A DNA stretch of 64,000 nt, from contig NZ_JAAXPF010000002.1 in NCBI RefSeq assembly GCF_012396315.1, forward strand, positions 186,001 to 250,000, read 5' to 3'. Positions 1 to 8,538 of this stretch are shown here, piece after piece. The position numbers and the translations under genes were made by a program. Numbering within the stretch: the first letter of the stretch is position 1; each line of letters begins with the position of its first letter. Source of the stretch: Corynebacterium mucifaciens (GTDB lineage: Bacteria > Actinomycetota > Actinomycetes > Mycobacteriales > Mycobacteriaceae). The notes beneath the pieces were generated by a model, which saw only the letters and a list, made by a program, of their open reading frames with translations, did not search any database and was not told the origin of the DNA.

Positions 1-809
1 CGGCGAAGGCGAAGCAGTTGATGCTCACTCACCTACGTGTGGAGGTGTGGCTGGGTTTTGCCAGGTTCTGCGTGGCGTGGCTGTGCAACCTTGCCATCGT
101 GGGCTTCAGCGCGTGGATGACGCTGCGCGGGGAGATCACCCCGGGGCAGCTGACGTCCGTGGCACTGTTGGTGCCGCCGGCGTTGAACATGGCGGGCTTC
201 GCGTTCGGCGATTTAGCCAGCGGGTGGGGCAGGGCCGTCGCGAGCGGTCAGCGAATCGAGCAGTTGCACCACGCGGGCGACGACACCGCGGGGCCTGAGC
301 CGACAGACACCCCGGTCCCAGGCGCGGGGCTGTGGATCCTCGAGCCGGCGGAGCGCTCCTACGCCACAGCCGCCACGTGGGCGCAGCGCGGCGATGTCCT
401 GTTCCCGCCGCACACCGTCAACGTGTTTGAAGGCACCATCGCGGACAACGTGAATCCGCGCGGGGATGTGCCGGAAGAAGCGGTGAAACAAGCGCTCGCC
501 GCCGCCCACTGCCAGGACATTCTCCGCAGGCTCGGCGGCATAGGCGAAAACGGCGAGTTGCCGGACGCGCCGCTTGGGGAGGCCGGCCTGAACCTCTCCG
601 GCGGGCAGCGTCAGCGCGTCGCGCTCGCCAGGGCACTCGCCGCCGACCCGGACGTGCTCATCCTGGACGACCCAACCACGGGGCTCGATTCCGTGACCCA
701 GGCGGACGTCGTGGCGGCCGTCGCCGCGCTCAGGGCGGACAAAACCACCGTGGTCATCACCGGAAACGCGGCGTGGCAGCACGCCGGAACCGCGCTGGAG
801 GTGGCGTAG
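1..809 (+). CDS. ABC exporter half-transporter, Walker-A-less subunit (5' end outside window)
   Basis: The reading frame is open from base 3, so this is the C-terminal part of a longer gene. It holds the last membrane segments of an exporter-type permease domain (about residues 15-75 of the visible part) and then a shortened ATPase domain. The signature motif LSGGQRQR and a Walker B (VLILDDPT) are clear, but the Walker A P-loop is absent. Only about 45 residues separate the linker from the Q-loop region (VFEGTIADN), where about 100 are usual. The residue after the Walker B Asp is Asp, not the catalytic Glu, and the H-loop His is replaced (VVITGN). The stop codon directly abuts the start of the next gene, which encodes the partner. 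A heterodimeric exporter is inferred; the substrate is unknown. Confidence 0.85.
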   Translation, partial: AKAKQLMLTHLRVEVWLGFARFCVAWLCNLAIVGFSAWMTLRGEITPGQLTSVALLVPPALNMAGFAFGDLASGWGRAVASGQRIEQLHHAGDDTAGPEPTDTPVPGAGLWILEPAERSYATAATWAQRGDVLFPPHTVNVFEGTIADNVNPRGDVPEEAVKQALAAAHCQDILRRLGGIGENGELPDAPLGEAGLNLSGGQRQRVALARALAADPDVLILDDPTTGLDSVTQADVVAAVAALRADKTTVVITGNAAWQHAGTALEVA

Positions 810-2615
810 ATGGAGCGCGATTACGCACGCACAGACGCGGTCGCACCCGCAAGTGTGAAGGAGACCTTCGCGTACCTCTCGGCGCTGCCCAACGCGCTGG
901 ACAGACGCTGGTGGGCGGGTCTGCTGCTCATCCAGGCGCTCATCGTCGCCGTGTACACCACGCAGTCGAACCTGTTCGGGCGCAGCGTCGACCCACTCAC
1001 CGGAGGCGAGGTGCCGCTACTGGGCACCGGCACCCGCGCCTTTGTGTGGACTGTTGGACTGGCGTTGGCCTGCATGCTCGTCGAGATGTTCCTGCGCGCC
1101 CTCGGTAACTACGTGGTGGGCCTCAAGGTCGCCCGCGCGTCCATCGACTTGCGCCGTCGCTGCCTCGACGCGATCCTGCGCGCACCCGTGCCGCGGGTGA
1201 TGGAGCTCGGCACCGGCAACGTGATCACGCGCATGACCAAGGACATCGACGACGTCGTCCAAACCATCACCGCCATCGGCTCGCGCGTGCTCACCACCGT
1301 GTTCGTCTTCCCGATCACGTTTATCGGGCTTTTGCTTATCGACGTCCGCTTCGCCGGGATCCTGCTATTGATCTGCATCTGCACCTACCCGTTCGCCCGC
1401 TCGGTGGTCCGCGCCATCCCGGATGCCTCCAACGCGGTGAGCGTGGCGGAGGCGCGTCGCAACGCGGTGTTGCTGGACACCGTCCGGGGCCTGCCCACGC
1501 TGCGCGCCTTCGACCTAGAGCGCTGGGCGTTGGCCCGGATGCGGCGGACCTCCTGGGGTGCGGTGGAGGCGGAGATGGACCGCGTGCCCTGGTTCATCCG
1601 CTTGATGGGCATCGGCCAGTTCGCCTTCGCTGCGTGGGTGCTGCTCACGCTCGGCGTCGGCGCGTGGCTGGCTTCGGCCGGTGCCGTCACCCCGGGCCAG
1701 GCGAGTGCTGCCGTGTTCATGGTGATACGCGCCGAAGTCATGGTGTTCAACGCCCTGTTCTTTGTCGGGGAACTGCAGAGTGCGGGCACCGCAGTGGGCC
1801 GCGCGGTGAGCCTGGCCAAGCTGGCGGACGGCCGCGTCGCCACAGTCGTACCCGAGGACCTAACCAAGCCCGTGGACGTGGCAGTCGACCACGTCTCCTT
1901 CGCGTACCCGGGCGGCGCCAACGTGCTGGAGGACCTCTCCGTCACACTTGAGGCGGGCACAACCACCGCGCTGGTGGGCACCTCGGGCGCTGGCAAGTCC
2001 ACGCTCGCCGCGCTCATCGCCGGGCTGGTGGAGCCCACGGCGGGCAGCATCCGGGTGGGAAGAGTGGACACCTCGCAGGTCAGTGACACGTGGACCGCCA
2101 AGAACGTCACCCTGCTCACCCAGGACGTTCACCTGTTCGCCGGCACGTTGCGCGAGGACCTCTCGATGGCCGCCCAGGGTGCCACCGATGCAGACCTGCT
2201 GCGCGCGTTGAGGCACGTCGGTCTCGACCCGGAGGGCACCCAGTTCACGCGCCTGTTCCCGAAAGGATTGGACACCGCCGTCGGCGCGGGCGCGGAGGAA
2301 CTGCCGCCGGAGGTGGAGCAGCAGTTCGCGCTCGCACGCGTCGCATTGTCAGGCCCGAAGGTGCTCATCCTGGACGAGGCCACGGCAGAAGCCGGCAGCG
2401 ACGCTACGAACGCGTTGGAAGAGGCAGCCGCACGCATCGCGGAGGACACCACGGCGTTGGTGGTTGCGCACCGCCTGGACCAGGCGGCGGCCGCGGACCG
2501 GATCTTGGTCATGGACGCTGGCCGAATCATTGAGGACGGCACCCATGCAGAGCTGCTTGCCGCCCAGGGGAGATACGCGCAACTGTTCGCCGCGTGGAGT
2601 GGCAACGGTCACTAG
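810..2615 (+). CDS. ABC exporter half-transporter with intact Walker A/B and degenerate signature
   Basis: 601 residues: an N-terminal six-helix permease domain (about 35-330) and a C-terminal ATPase domain. Walker A (GTSGAGKST, about residue 390), the Q-loop (LTQDVHLF), Walker B with catalytic Glu (VLILDEAT) and the H-loop His (VVAHRLDQ) are all present. The LSGGQ signature is replaced by ELPPEVEQQ (about 497-505). The start is the ATG right after the preceding stop, with GGAGGT just upstream. Together the two subunits can form only one complete ATP site: Walker A/B from this protein and LSGGQ from the upstream one. It belongs to the lipid/drug/siderophore exporter superfamily; the substrate cannot be told. 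Confidence 0.9.
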   Translation: MERDYARTDAVAPASVKETFAYLSALPNALDRRWWAGLLLIQALIVAVYTTQSNLFGRSVDPLTGGEVPLLGTGTRAFVWTVGLALACMLVEMFLRALGNYVVGLKVARASIDLRRRCLDAILRAPVPRVMELGTGNVITRMTKDIDDVVQTITAIGSRVLTTVFVFPITFIGLLLIDVRFAGILLLICICTYPFARSVVRAIPDASNAVSVAEARRNAVLLDTVRGLPTLRAFDLERWALARMRRTSWGAVEAEMDRVPWFIRLMGIGQFAFAAWVLLTLGVGAWLASAGAVTPGQASAAVFMVIRAEVMVFNALFFVGELQSAGTAVGRAVSLAKLADGRVATVVPEDLTKPVDVAVDHVSFAYPGGANVLEDLSVTLEAGTTTALVGTSGAGKSTLAALIAGLVEPTAGSIRVGRVDTSQVSDTWTAKNVTLLTQDVHLFAGTLREDLSMAAQGATDADLLRALRHVGLDPEGTQFTRLFPKGLDTAVGAGAEELPPEVEQQFALARVALSGPKVLILDEATAEAGSDATNALEEAAARIAEDTTALVVAHRLDQAAAADRILVMDAGRIIEDGTHAELLAAQGRYAQLFAAWSGNGH

Positions 2616-2636
2616 CTCTCGGGTAGGAATGAAGCC

Positions 2637-3170
2637 ATGACTGCTTCCTACGTATCCGACCGTTTCCCCGGCCCAGACCCGTACGCGCCGCTTGCAGACG
2701 TGCCGTCCTTCGAACTCACGTCGAAAGACATCGTCAACGGCGAGCGGCTTGCCGATTCGCTGGCCGGCGATAACGCGACCAGCCCGCAGCTGTCCTGGTC
2801 CGGTGCCCCGGAGGGCACAAAGACCTTCGCGGTGACTTGTTTCGACCCGGACGCGCCAACCGCATCCGGGTTCTGGCACTGGTCCGCGTTCAACATCCCG
2901 GCCGACGTGACCGAACTGCCCGCCGGCGCGGGCGCGGAAGATGGCCTCGGTGTGGGCGCGGTGGTGCTTACCGGCGATAGCGGCGTCAAGGGCTACTACG
3001 GCGCCAACCCCCCGGCAGGCCACGGCCCGCACCGTTACCTCTTCGCCGTGCATGCGGTGGATACGGAGCTGCCCGCGGACGAGATTGCCAACCCCACCCA
3101 GCTCGGCTTCAACTTGAATTTCCACTCGCTGGGCCGGGCAATCATCTGGGGCTGGTACGAAAACCAGTAA
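2637..3170 (+). CDS. YbhB/YbcL-family (PEBP-like) protein
   Basis: 177 residues, the usual length for bacterial phosphatidylethanolamine-binding-protein homologues. The ligand-pocket motif DPDAP (about residue 65) is followed by FWHW, and the second conserved block GHGPHRYLFAVHA lies near residue 120. No signal peptide, so probably cytosolic. The family binds small anionic ligands; no cellular role is established for most bacterial members. AGGA lies 8 nt before the ATG. It sits 21 bp downstream of the ABC exporter on the same strand, so it may be cotranscribed. Confidence 0.85.
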   Translation: MTASYVSDRFPGPDPYAPLADVPSFELTSKDIVNGERLADSLAGDNATSPQLSWSGAPEGTKTFAVTCFDPDAPTASGFWHWSAFNIPADVTELPAGAGAEDGLGVGAVVLTGDSGVKGYYGANPPAGHGPHRYLFAVHAVDTELPADEIANPTQLGFNLNFHSLGRAIIWGWYENQ

Positions 3171-3180
3171 GGTTGTCTGA

Positions 3181-3537
3181 ATGGTTCCAGTGCAACTCCG
3201 CGTCGGCGGCGCGTTTTTGGGCATTGCGCTCGTGCTTGTGCTCTACGCCGTACTGGCGCTTCTTCGAGGCGACGCCGCGTTCCCCGTCACTCCGCAGGTG
3301 CTCTCTGTGATCGCTGCGGTGGCTATCGTCGGCGCCTTCGCCACCTACAACACCAAGCAGGAAGGCTCGCGCACCCAGGTGGGTGCGTTGCTTGCGGCCG
3401 TGGTGCTCATCGGACTCGGCTTCATCTCGCCGGACACTGAGCTGATGGCCACCACGCCGTTCTGGCTGCTCGGATGGGCGCTCGCCGCTGGACTCTGCGC
3501 GGTGGTGCTGCGCCGCAGCGCAGCCGGACACGCTTAG
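3181..3537 (+). CDS. small four-helix membrane protein of unknown function
   Basis: 118 residues forming about four hydrophobic segments (roughly 8-28, 37-55, 66-84 and 92-112) joined by short loops. No recognised motif. AAGG lies about 10 nt before the ATG. The stop codon overlaps the stop of a pyrD tail remnant on the opposite strand, and a degraded second copy of the 3' part of this gene lies at 5381-5461 next to the intact pyrD. Ancestrally this gene was therefore probably the tail-to-tail neighbour of pyrD, and the 1.8 kb between them now is inserted. Confidence 0.75.
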   Translation: MVPVQLRVGGAFLGIALVLVLYAVLALLRGDAAFPVTPQVLSVIAAVAIVGAFATYNTKQEGSRTQVGALLAAVVLIGLGFISPDTELMATTPFWLLGWALAAGLCAVVLRRSAAGHA

Positions 3538-3575
3538 AGCGCCTTCCACTCCAACCCGCTGCTCACGGCCTGCTC
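3534..3575 (-). pseudogene. remnant of the pyrD 3' end
   Basis: Read on the minus strand this stretch encodes EQAVSSGLEWKAL followed by TAA; the intact PyrD at 5462 ends [13 protein letters not shown]. Eleven of 13 residues match, and similarity stops at the Glu codon. This is the scrap of gene B left beside intact gene A at the left border of insert 1. Confidence 0.8.
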
Positions 3576-3584
3576 GGCCCCGCT

Positions 3585-3896
3585 GTTTCCTTCTTGGCCT
3601 TTTCTTGGGCGTATCTCATTGCGCGTTCCAGCAAACCGTGGCTATACATCGCAGCGGTGGGGCTGGCAGTTGGGTCGGTCCCCGCACCACACAAGGTCAT
3701 GATTCCAATCTCAGGCGTTCTGTGGGATTCTCCAGTGATTGGGTGCCTCTGGGTTGGCATGGTGATCGGCTTTTCCATTGCGTTTCTCCTGCTCGTTGTG
3801 CTGCTCAACCGCAGAAACGAAAGGCGGCGCGCCGGAAGCACGGCAGGCTCGAGTTTGGGACCGATGGGCACAATGAGTAGTCCCGGCCGGCCCTGA
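3585..3896 (+). pseudogene. possible 5'-truncated membrane protein fragment
   Basis: The frame encodes three hydrophobic segments (about 3588-3630, 3640-3680 and 3735-3800) followed by the basic stretch NRRNERRR, as in a real membrane protein. The frame has no good start after the left border of insert 1; it opens upstream only by reading through the preceding gene in another phase. I therefore read it as a gene that lost its 5' end at the border. Function unknown; it could be a chance open frame. Confidence 0.35.
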
Positions 3897-4067
3897 GGAT
3901 GTGCAGCGTCATGCGCCTTTCGGTGAGATATGGAAATTGAGTCGAAAGGTTAACTGGCGGTGGCCGCCCCTCTATCTGGCCCGGTCCATCATCAGCAACC
4001 AACAAGCTCCATGTCGTAGGTCTAGACGTACGTTGCGTCCTCAAAGCGCTGTATTGGATGGTGGCTA

Positions 4068-4439
4068 TCATTGCCCACTAACGACCCTGGCAGCGGCATC
4101 AGCTTTCTTCACCGCAATAAAAAATCCACTGCCCGCAACTGCGTAGGCGATTAACCGGATGGTTATCCCTACGCGCGCAGAAATGTCAGGTGCAAGGAGG
4201 CCAATGACGACGAGGAGGAGGGCGAATAGCATGTCGAGAATACCAAAGGTCCGCAGTAGAGGGACGACTGCTCTGTGCCCCGCATTCCATGCCGCGTCGC
4301 TAGTTCTGGTCGCCTGAGTTCGAATTCCAAAACCGTCGTTGCGCGAATTCGTTCCGTTTACCGTTTTTCTGCACAGTATCAGGGAATTTACGCCGAAAAA
4401 CAGGAGGGCCAAGGCAGAAATCGCAGGAGCGGAACCCAC
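4068..4439 (-). CDS. SdpI-like membrane protein (possible immunity protein)
   Basis: About 123 residues with a first membrane helix after the start, then the block GFGIRTQATRTSDAAW followed by NAGHR, which resembles the conserved loop of SdpI-family proteins (GIRTPxTLxSxxxWxxxHR), then two more helices. Bacillus SdpI gives immunity to the SdpC toxin; many family members are uncharacterised. I chose GTG at 4439 because AAGGTGA lies 7 nt upstream and the first helix follows directly; a TTG at 4511 would add 24 residues. It is the last gene of a short minus-strand operon in insert 1. Confidence 0.6.
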   Translation of the reverse strand: MGSAPAISALALLFFGVNSLILCRKTVNGTNSRNDGFGIRTQATRTSDAAWNAGHRAVVPLLRTFGILDMLFALLLVVIGLLAPDISARVGITIRLIAYAVAGSGFFIAVKKADAAARVVSGQ

Positions 4440-4676
4440 TTGTAAATCACCTTCAAAATCGAAACGACGGAGCGCTGGCCCAATCGTCACCAGCACGCGA
4501 AGTGCGTTCAAAAGATTGAACTACGGATTCGTCGAGTTGTTCACGCTTCAACAGCGCCTAGCTGAACCGCCCACCACTTCCAGAAGGTCACCCGCATGAC
4601 CCAGGAGCCCTGCGGTGGCGCCCAAATGAAATTCAGCGAGATCCATCGACGAGAGCTTGCAGGCGCTGCAAAACTA

Positions 4677-4985
4677 CTAGCGGTTCTTCTTATTCCAGCG
4701 ATACCTGCGGAGATAGAAGATCGGCAAAATCAACAGGTAATATCCGCCTAATGTAAAGGTCACCGGAGCGATTAAGTGATCCAAGCTCACATTGCTCCAG
4801 AATGAACCACTAGCATCTAGGGACTGCGTGTTGAAATCTGTATCGACAGGAAACACAACATACATGGCGATCACTGCGAGAGGCACAATAACGAAGCTCT
4901 GCCACCATGGCGGAACCCATGGTGCCCCATTCTCCTCTCGTGCGGCAAGCGCTCCCCCGAACCCCATTACAAACCGAGAACCCAT
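4677..4985 (-). CDS. small membrane protein of unknown function (insert 1)
   Basis: 102 residues with two hydrophobic segments (about 29-47 and 70-92) and a strongly basic C-terminus (YLRRYRWNKKNR), suggesting an inside C-terminus. TTAGGAATTT provides a Shine-Dalgarno about 9 nt before the ATG. It starts 33 bp after the upstream gene and precedes the SdpI-like gene, so the three probably share a transcript. No family recognised. Confidence 0.55.
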   Translation of the reverse strand: MGSRFVMGFGGALAAREENGAPWVPPWWQSFVIVPLAVIAMYVVFPVDTDFNTQSLDASGSFWSNVSLDHLIAPVTFTLGGYYLLILPIFYLRRYRWNKKNR

Positions 4986-5018
4986 ACTATAAATTCCTAA
5001 CCAACGCGAATTTGCTCA

Positions 5019-5309
5019 CTAACCGCGCACGAACCCGCGTAGAGAGCGAGTTGCCCCGCCCACACTACCGGCCCCCAGGGCTTTGATGCCGTATTTGAGC
5101 GATACGGTCGCGCCATAAACCGCGGCGAGTGAGTCGAGTTTGTCAGCCGCAAGTATCGACTGCTTGTTCCTTAGGTAGCGACCAATTTCTTGACCGTCGG
5201 CCCAAGTTGAGGGAATGCCGAAGGCATTAGATACAACACACCGGCCGAAGGTTCCGGGGTCGTACGTCGTGAACGCCGCGCCATCTGGGTATGAAGCGGG
5301 GGATCCCAT
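5019..5309 (-). CDS. small protein of unknown function, possibly 5'-truncated (insert 1)
   Basis: 96 residues; the C-terminal half is small-residue-rich and amphipathic (SLKYGIKALGAGSVGG) and ends in basic residues, as in many membrane-active peptides, but no family is recognised. No signal peptide and no convincing Shine-Dalgarno before the ATG; an in-frame stop lies 13 bases upstream of it. The gene begins within about 70 bp of the right border of insert 1, so it may have lost its real 5' end there. A link with the SdpI-like gene as toxin and immunity is a guess from position only. Confidence 0.4.
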   Translation of the reverse strand: MGSPASYPDGAAFTTYDPGTFGRCVVSNAFGIPSTWADGQEIGRYLRNKQSILAADKLDSLAAVYGATVSLKYGIKALGAGSVGGATRSLRGFVRG

Positions 5310-5380
5310 GAACGCGGCGAGTCAGCCCTAGACAGTCACGACTGGCGATCCGCGTCCTCGGGCCGCTTCTGGAGCTGATC

Positions 5381-5461
5381 GGTGAGGCTTGCGCACCGAA
5401 GTGGGGACACTCATCGCAGCCGCCGTGCTCATCGTGCTCGGATTTATCGCGCCGGGAACAC
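5381..5461 (+). pseudogene. remnant of the 118-aa membrane-protein gene
   Basis: From 5400 the frame encodes GTLIAAAVLIVLGFIAPGT, aligning with GALLAAVVLIGLGFISPDT of the intact gene at 3181-3537; nucleotide similarity starts near 5381. The last 30 or so codons are missing, so the scrap runs straight into the stop codon of pyrD. This is the scrap of gene A left beside intact gene B at the right border of insert 1. Confidence 0.75.
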
Positions 5462-6541
5462 CTAGAGTTCTTTCCACTCCAGCCCGCTGCCCACGGCCTG
5501 CTCAATCGAGTCCAGGCCGTGGGCTCTAATCTGCGCGGCGATCCCGCGGTGGATGCCGCGGATCCAGCCCAGCCCGCCGTAGATGAACGGGGTGTAGCCC
5601 TGCAACAGGCTCGCGCCCGCGGCGATGCGCTCCCACGCCTGCTCCGGGGTGGAAATGCCGCCGACGCTGACCAGCACCAGCTTGTCGCCCACGCGCTCGT
5701 TGAGGCGCTTGAGCACCTCGAGCGAGCGCTTCTCTAACGGGGCACCGCTGATCCCGCCTGCGCCCATCTTCTCCACCCTGGAAGCGGGAGTGTTCAGCCC
5801 GCCGCGGGAGATGGTGGTGTTGGTGGCCACGATGCCGGCAAGGTCCAGCTCCACGGCGAGGTCAGCCACGGCGTCGATGTCTTCATCGGAAAGATCTGGC
5901 GCGATCTTCACCAGCACCGGGGTGGTGGTGGACTTTTTTACGACTTCCAAGATCGGCCGAAGCTCTTCAACCGCCTGCAGGTCGCGTAGCCCCGGCGTGT
6001 TGGGGGAGGAAACGTTGACCACGAGGTAATCCGCTAGCTGGCCCAGCAGCGTCGCAGTGGCGCGGTAATCCGCGACGGCATCATCGGAGGTCTTGTTCTT
6101 GCCGATGTTGATCCCCACGATGTCGCCCGAGCGCCTCGCCCGCAGGTTATCGGCGACGGTGAGCGCGCCCTTGTTATTGAACCCCATGCGGTTCAAAATC
6201 GCCTTGTCCTCCGGCAGGCGGAAGAGCCGCGGGGCCGGGTTGCCTGGCTGGGCTTTCGGGGTCACGGTGCCCATCTCGGCGTAGCCGAAGCCGACCGCGC
6301 CCCAAGCGTCGATCGCCTCCGCGTTCTTGTCAAAACCGGCCGCCAGGCCCAACGGGGCGGGGAAGTCTACGCCGAAAACGGTTTGGCGCAGCACCGGGTC
6401 GTGCACGCGCACAGCCTTTTCCATCACGCGGTTGACCGGGGTGGCCAGGTGCAGCGTCTGTAGGGCGCCGCTGATGATGCCATGGATGCGCTCCGGCGGC
6501 AGCAGGAACATGAGCTTGAGTGCGCGGTCGTAGAGCGTCAT
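5462..6541 (-). CDS. pyrD: dihydroorotate dehydrogenase (quinone), class 2
   Basis: 359 residues, typical of membrane-associated class 2 enzymes. It oxidises dihydroorotate to orotate with a quinone acceptor, the fourth step of pyrimidine synthesis. The N-terminal helix for quinone access (about 1-45) is followed by the FMN barrel: [30 protein letters not shown], and [12 protein letters not shown], whose Ser is the class 2 catalytic base position. Phosphate-binding glycines lie in VSVGGIST and [13 protein letters not shown]. It lies 12 bp downstream of a divergently regulated lipoprotein gene on the same strand and may be cotranscribed with it. Confidence 0.95.
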   Translation of the reverse strand: MTLYDRALKLMFLLPPERIHGIISGALQTLHLATPVNRVMEKAVRVHDPVLRQTVFGVDFPAPLGLAAGFDKNAEAIDAWGAVGFGYAEMGTVTPKAQPGNPAPRLFRLPEDKAILNRMGFNNKGALTVADNLRARRSGDIVGINIGKNKTSDDAVADYRATATLLGQLADYLVVNVSSPNTPGLRDLQAVEELRPILEVVKKSTTTPVLVKIAPDLSDEDIDAVADLAVELDLAGIVATNTTISRGGLNTPASRVEKMGAGGISGAPLEKRSLEVLKRLNERVGDKLVLVSVGGISTPEQAWERIAAGASLLQGYTPFIYGGLGWIRGIHRGIAAQIRAHGLDSIEQAVGSGLEWKEL

Positions 6542-6553
6542 GGGTGGTATCTC

Positions 6554-7606
6554 CTAGTTGCTCTCGGTCTGGTCGGCGGGGGAGACGATCTGGATGCCGT
6601 CGCCGGATGCGGAGGCGGCGACCACAGTGCCGTCGTCAAGCGTAATGATGCTCTGTGCGTCCGCGACGGTGGCGAAGTGCTTGCGGCGAAGCGGCACACC
6701 CTGGGAGATGTCCCAGCCACTCGCGGTGTTGCTGGGCAGTGAGCTGACCCATGCCAGCCGCTGCGCGGGGTCCCACGCCGCGTCCCACGGCCCCTCCGGC
6801 ACAGGGGCGGATTGCTGGAGGCGGATGATGTCGTCTGTGGTGTACACGTGGAGCTGGCTGCCGGTGGAGTCCGCGGCCAGCACCAGACCGTGCTCGCCGC
6901 CGGCGACCTTGCCCACGCCCAAGCCGACGCGCAGCGTGCCGCCTTGGCGCGAGCCCGTCCAGTCCACGTCTTGGATCGTGGTGTCGAAGCGGTTCGTGCG
7001 CACTACCGAGTCGCGCTGGCCGTCCACCTGGATCGCTTGCAGTTGGTCGGTCTCGCGCGCGACATCGATTGTCGAGGCCAGCTCGCCATCCTCAAAGACC
7101 CAGATCTTGCGCTCGGAGTTGCTGCCCGCGAGCACCTCGCCTGACGACGCCACGGTGGCCACCGTCACCGGCAAATCAGTGCCGATGGTCTCGTCCCGGT
7201 CTCCGAACAGCTTGATCTCTCCGTCGCAGGCCACCGCGAACGTGCCGGCGTTGGCGGACGCCTCGCCGCACGACGCGTCCAACGCGTGCCGCTCACCTGC
7301 GCCGCGTTCAATCTCCTCCAACGTGCCAATGACCAGCGCGTCGCCGGTGCGCACGCCGATGCGCCCGTCTGTCACGTCCAGGTCCCGCACCGGCTCGAAG
7401 GAGACCACTTGGCCCGCCGGGTCTACCGCCGCCGGGGACTGGGCGGGCTCGGCGCTGCCCATGCTCGCGGCCGCCTCACCGCCGGCTTCCTCGATCTTCG
7501 CGGCAGGGGATGCGCCACAGGCGCTCAGGGTGATAACTGCCGCGAGGGCGCCGAAGGCCGTCGATACGCGGGCGCGTGAAGTGGGGGCAAACGATCGAGC
7601 ATTCAC
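6554..7606 (-). CDS. secreted lipoprotein, probable beta-propeller-like
   Basis: I chose GTG at 7606, which gives 350 residues and a proper lipoprotein signal: basic n-region, hydrophobic core and lipobox LSAC with the lipidated Cys at residue 30. A longer frame continues upstream but would run through the uppP promoter and start. The mature part has repeated short beta-rich units with DG and DD turns, resembling a beta-propeller of about 6-7 blades, but no enzyme motif. Probably anchored in the outer face of the membrane. Function unknown. It is divergent from uppP and directly precedes pyrD. Confidence 0.75.
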   Translation of the reverse strand: MNARSFAPTSRARVSTAFGALAAVITLSACGASPAAKIEEAGGEAAASMGSAEPAQSPAAVDPAGQVVSFEPVRDLDVTDGRIGVRTGDALVIGTLEEIERGAGERHALDASCGEASANAGTFAVACDGEIKLFGDRDETIGTDLPVTVATVASSGEVLAGSNSERKIWVFEDGELASTIDVARETDQLQAIQVDGQRDSVVRTNRFDTTIQDVDWTGSRQGGTLRVGLGVGKVAGGEHGLVLAADSTGSQLHVYTTDDIIRLQQSAPVPEGPWDAAWDPAQRLAWVSSLPSNTASGWDISQGVPLRRKHFATVADAQSIITLDDGTVVAASASGDGIQIVSPADQTESN

Positions 7607-7676
7607 AAGGCGAAAGCCTAGCAACGCGCCCGTCGCGCACCGCAGTTGCTCAGGCGGCGGGGTAGTGTCTTTCGCC

Positions 7677-8522
7677 ATGACTGATCCCGCCACAACCATG
7701 TCCTGGCTCCAGGTCGTTGTCTTATCCGTCGTCCAAGGCTTGACGGAGTTCCTGCCGGTTTCCTCCTCGGGGCACCTGCGCATCGTCTCGGAGCTGTTCT
7801 GGGGCGAAGACGCCGGCGCCAGCTTCACAGCCGTGATTCAGCTCGGCACCGAGCTCGCGGTCCTGGTGTACTTCGCCAAAGACATCTGGCGGATTCTCAC
7901 GGGCTGGTTTGCAGGCCTGGCCGACACGTCCAAGCGGGGGGCGGACTACCGCATGGGGTGGATGGTCATCGTGGGCACAATCCCCGTCGCTCTCGCTGGC
8001 GTGCTGCTCAAAGACCTCATCCGGGACAATTTCCGCAACCTGTGGATCACCGCGACCGTGCTCATCCTGTTCTCGTTCGTGTTCATCCTGGCGGAGCGAA
8101 AGGGTAAGAAGACACGCGGTTTTGACGAGCTGACCATGAAAGACGCGATCGTGATGGGACTGTGGCAATGCCTTGCGCTCATCCCCGGCGTCTCCCGCTC
8201 CGGCGGCACCATCTCGGGCGGTTTGCTGCTCGATCTGGACCGTGAGGTGGCCACGCGCTTTTCGTTCCTGCTGGCCATCCCCGCGGTGCTGGCGTCCGGG
8301 CTGTTCTCCCTGCCGGACGCGTTCGACCCCCAGTCGGGGCAGGCCGCGTCTGGTCTGCAGCTGCTAGTCGGCTCCGGCATCGGGTTTGTCGTGGGCTACA
8401 TCTCCATTGCCTGGCTGCTCAAGTTTGTGTCCAACCACTCGTTCGCCTGGTTCGCCGCATACCGCATCCCGCTGGGCCTGATCGTCATGGTGCTGCTGGG
8501 CACCGGCGTCATGGCGGCGTAA
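7677..8522 (+). CDS. uppP: undecaprenyl-diphosphatase (bacitracin-resistance type)
   Basis: 281 residues of polytopic membrane protein. It dephosphorylates undecaprenyl diphosphate so the lipid carrier can be reused in peptidoglycan and arabinogalactan synthesis. Both family signatures are present: [12 protein letters not shown] (about residues 22-33) and PGVSRSGGT (about 170-178). ATG at 7677 is preceded by TAGTGT at 7663-7668, 8 nt away, so the mRNA is probably leaderless or nearly so. A longer open frame reaching back to 6558 is the antisense shadow of the lipoprotein. Confidence 0.95.
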   Translation: MTDPATTMSWLQVVVLSVVQGLTEFLPVSSSGHLRIVSELFWGEDAGASFTAVIQLGTELAVLVYFAKDIWRILTGWFAGLADTSKRGADYRMGWMVIVGTIPVALAGVLLKDLIRDNFRNLWITATVLILFSFVFILAERKGKKTRGFDELTMKDAIVMGLWQCLALIPGVSRSGGTISGGLLLDLDREVATRFSFLLAIPAVLASGLFSLPDAFDPQSGQAASGLQLLVGSGIGFVVGYISIAWLLKFVSNHSFAWFAAYRIPLGLIVMVLLGTGVMAA

Positions 8523-8538
8523 CGGTAGGGTTGTCCGC

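Larger units (their letters stand above)
3576..5380. mobile_element. insert 1: AT-richer segment flanked by partial duplications of its neighbours
   Basis: This segment is visibly less GC-rich than the genes on either side and carries short membrane-protein genes with no relation to them. The left border abuts a scrap of the pyrD 3' end; the right border abuts a scrap of the 118-aa membrane-protein gene. No transposase, integrase or terminal inverted repeats were seen. I infer acquisition by recombination that duplicated the flanks, followed by decay of one copy of each. Within it, 3897-4067 and 4440-4676 show no convincing gene. Confidence 0.65.

Noticed and set aside
3474..3584. N-terminal part of an open frame reading into insert 1
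   Set aside because: It overlaps the end of the 118-aa membrane gene in another phase and crosses the pyrD remnant; only the part after 3585 looks protein-like.
6558..7676. Upstream extension of uppP by about 370 codons
   Set aside because: It is the antisense of the lipoprotein gene; a -10 box and ATG at 7677 define the real start.
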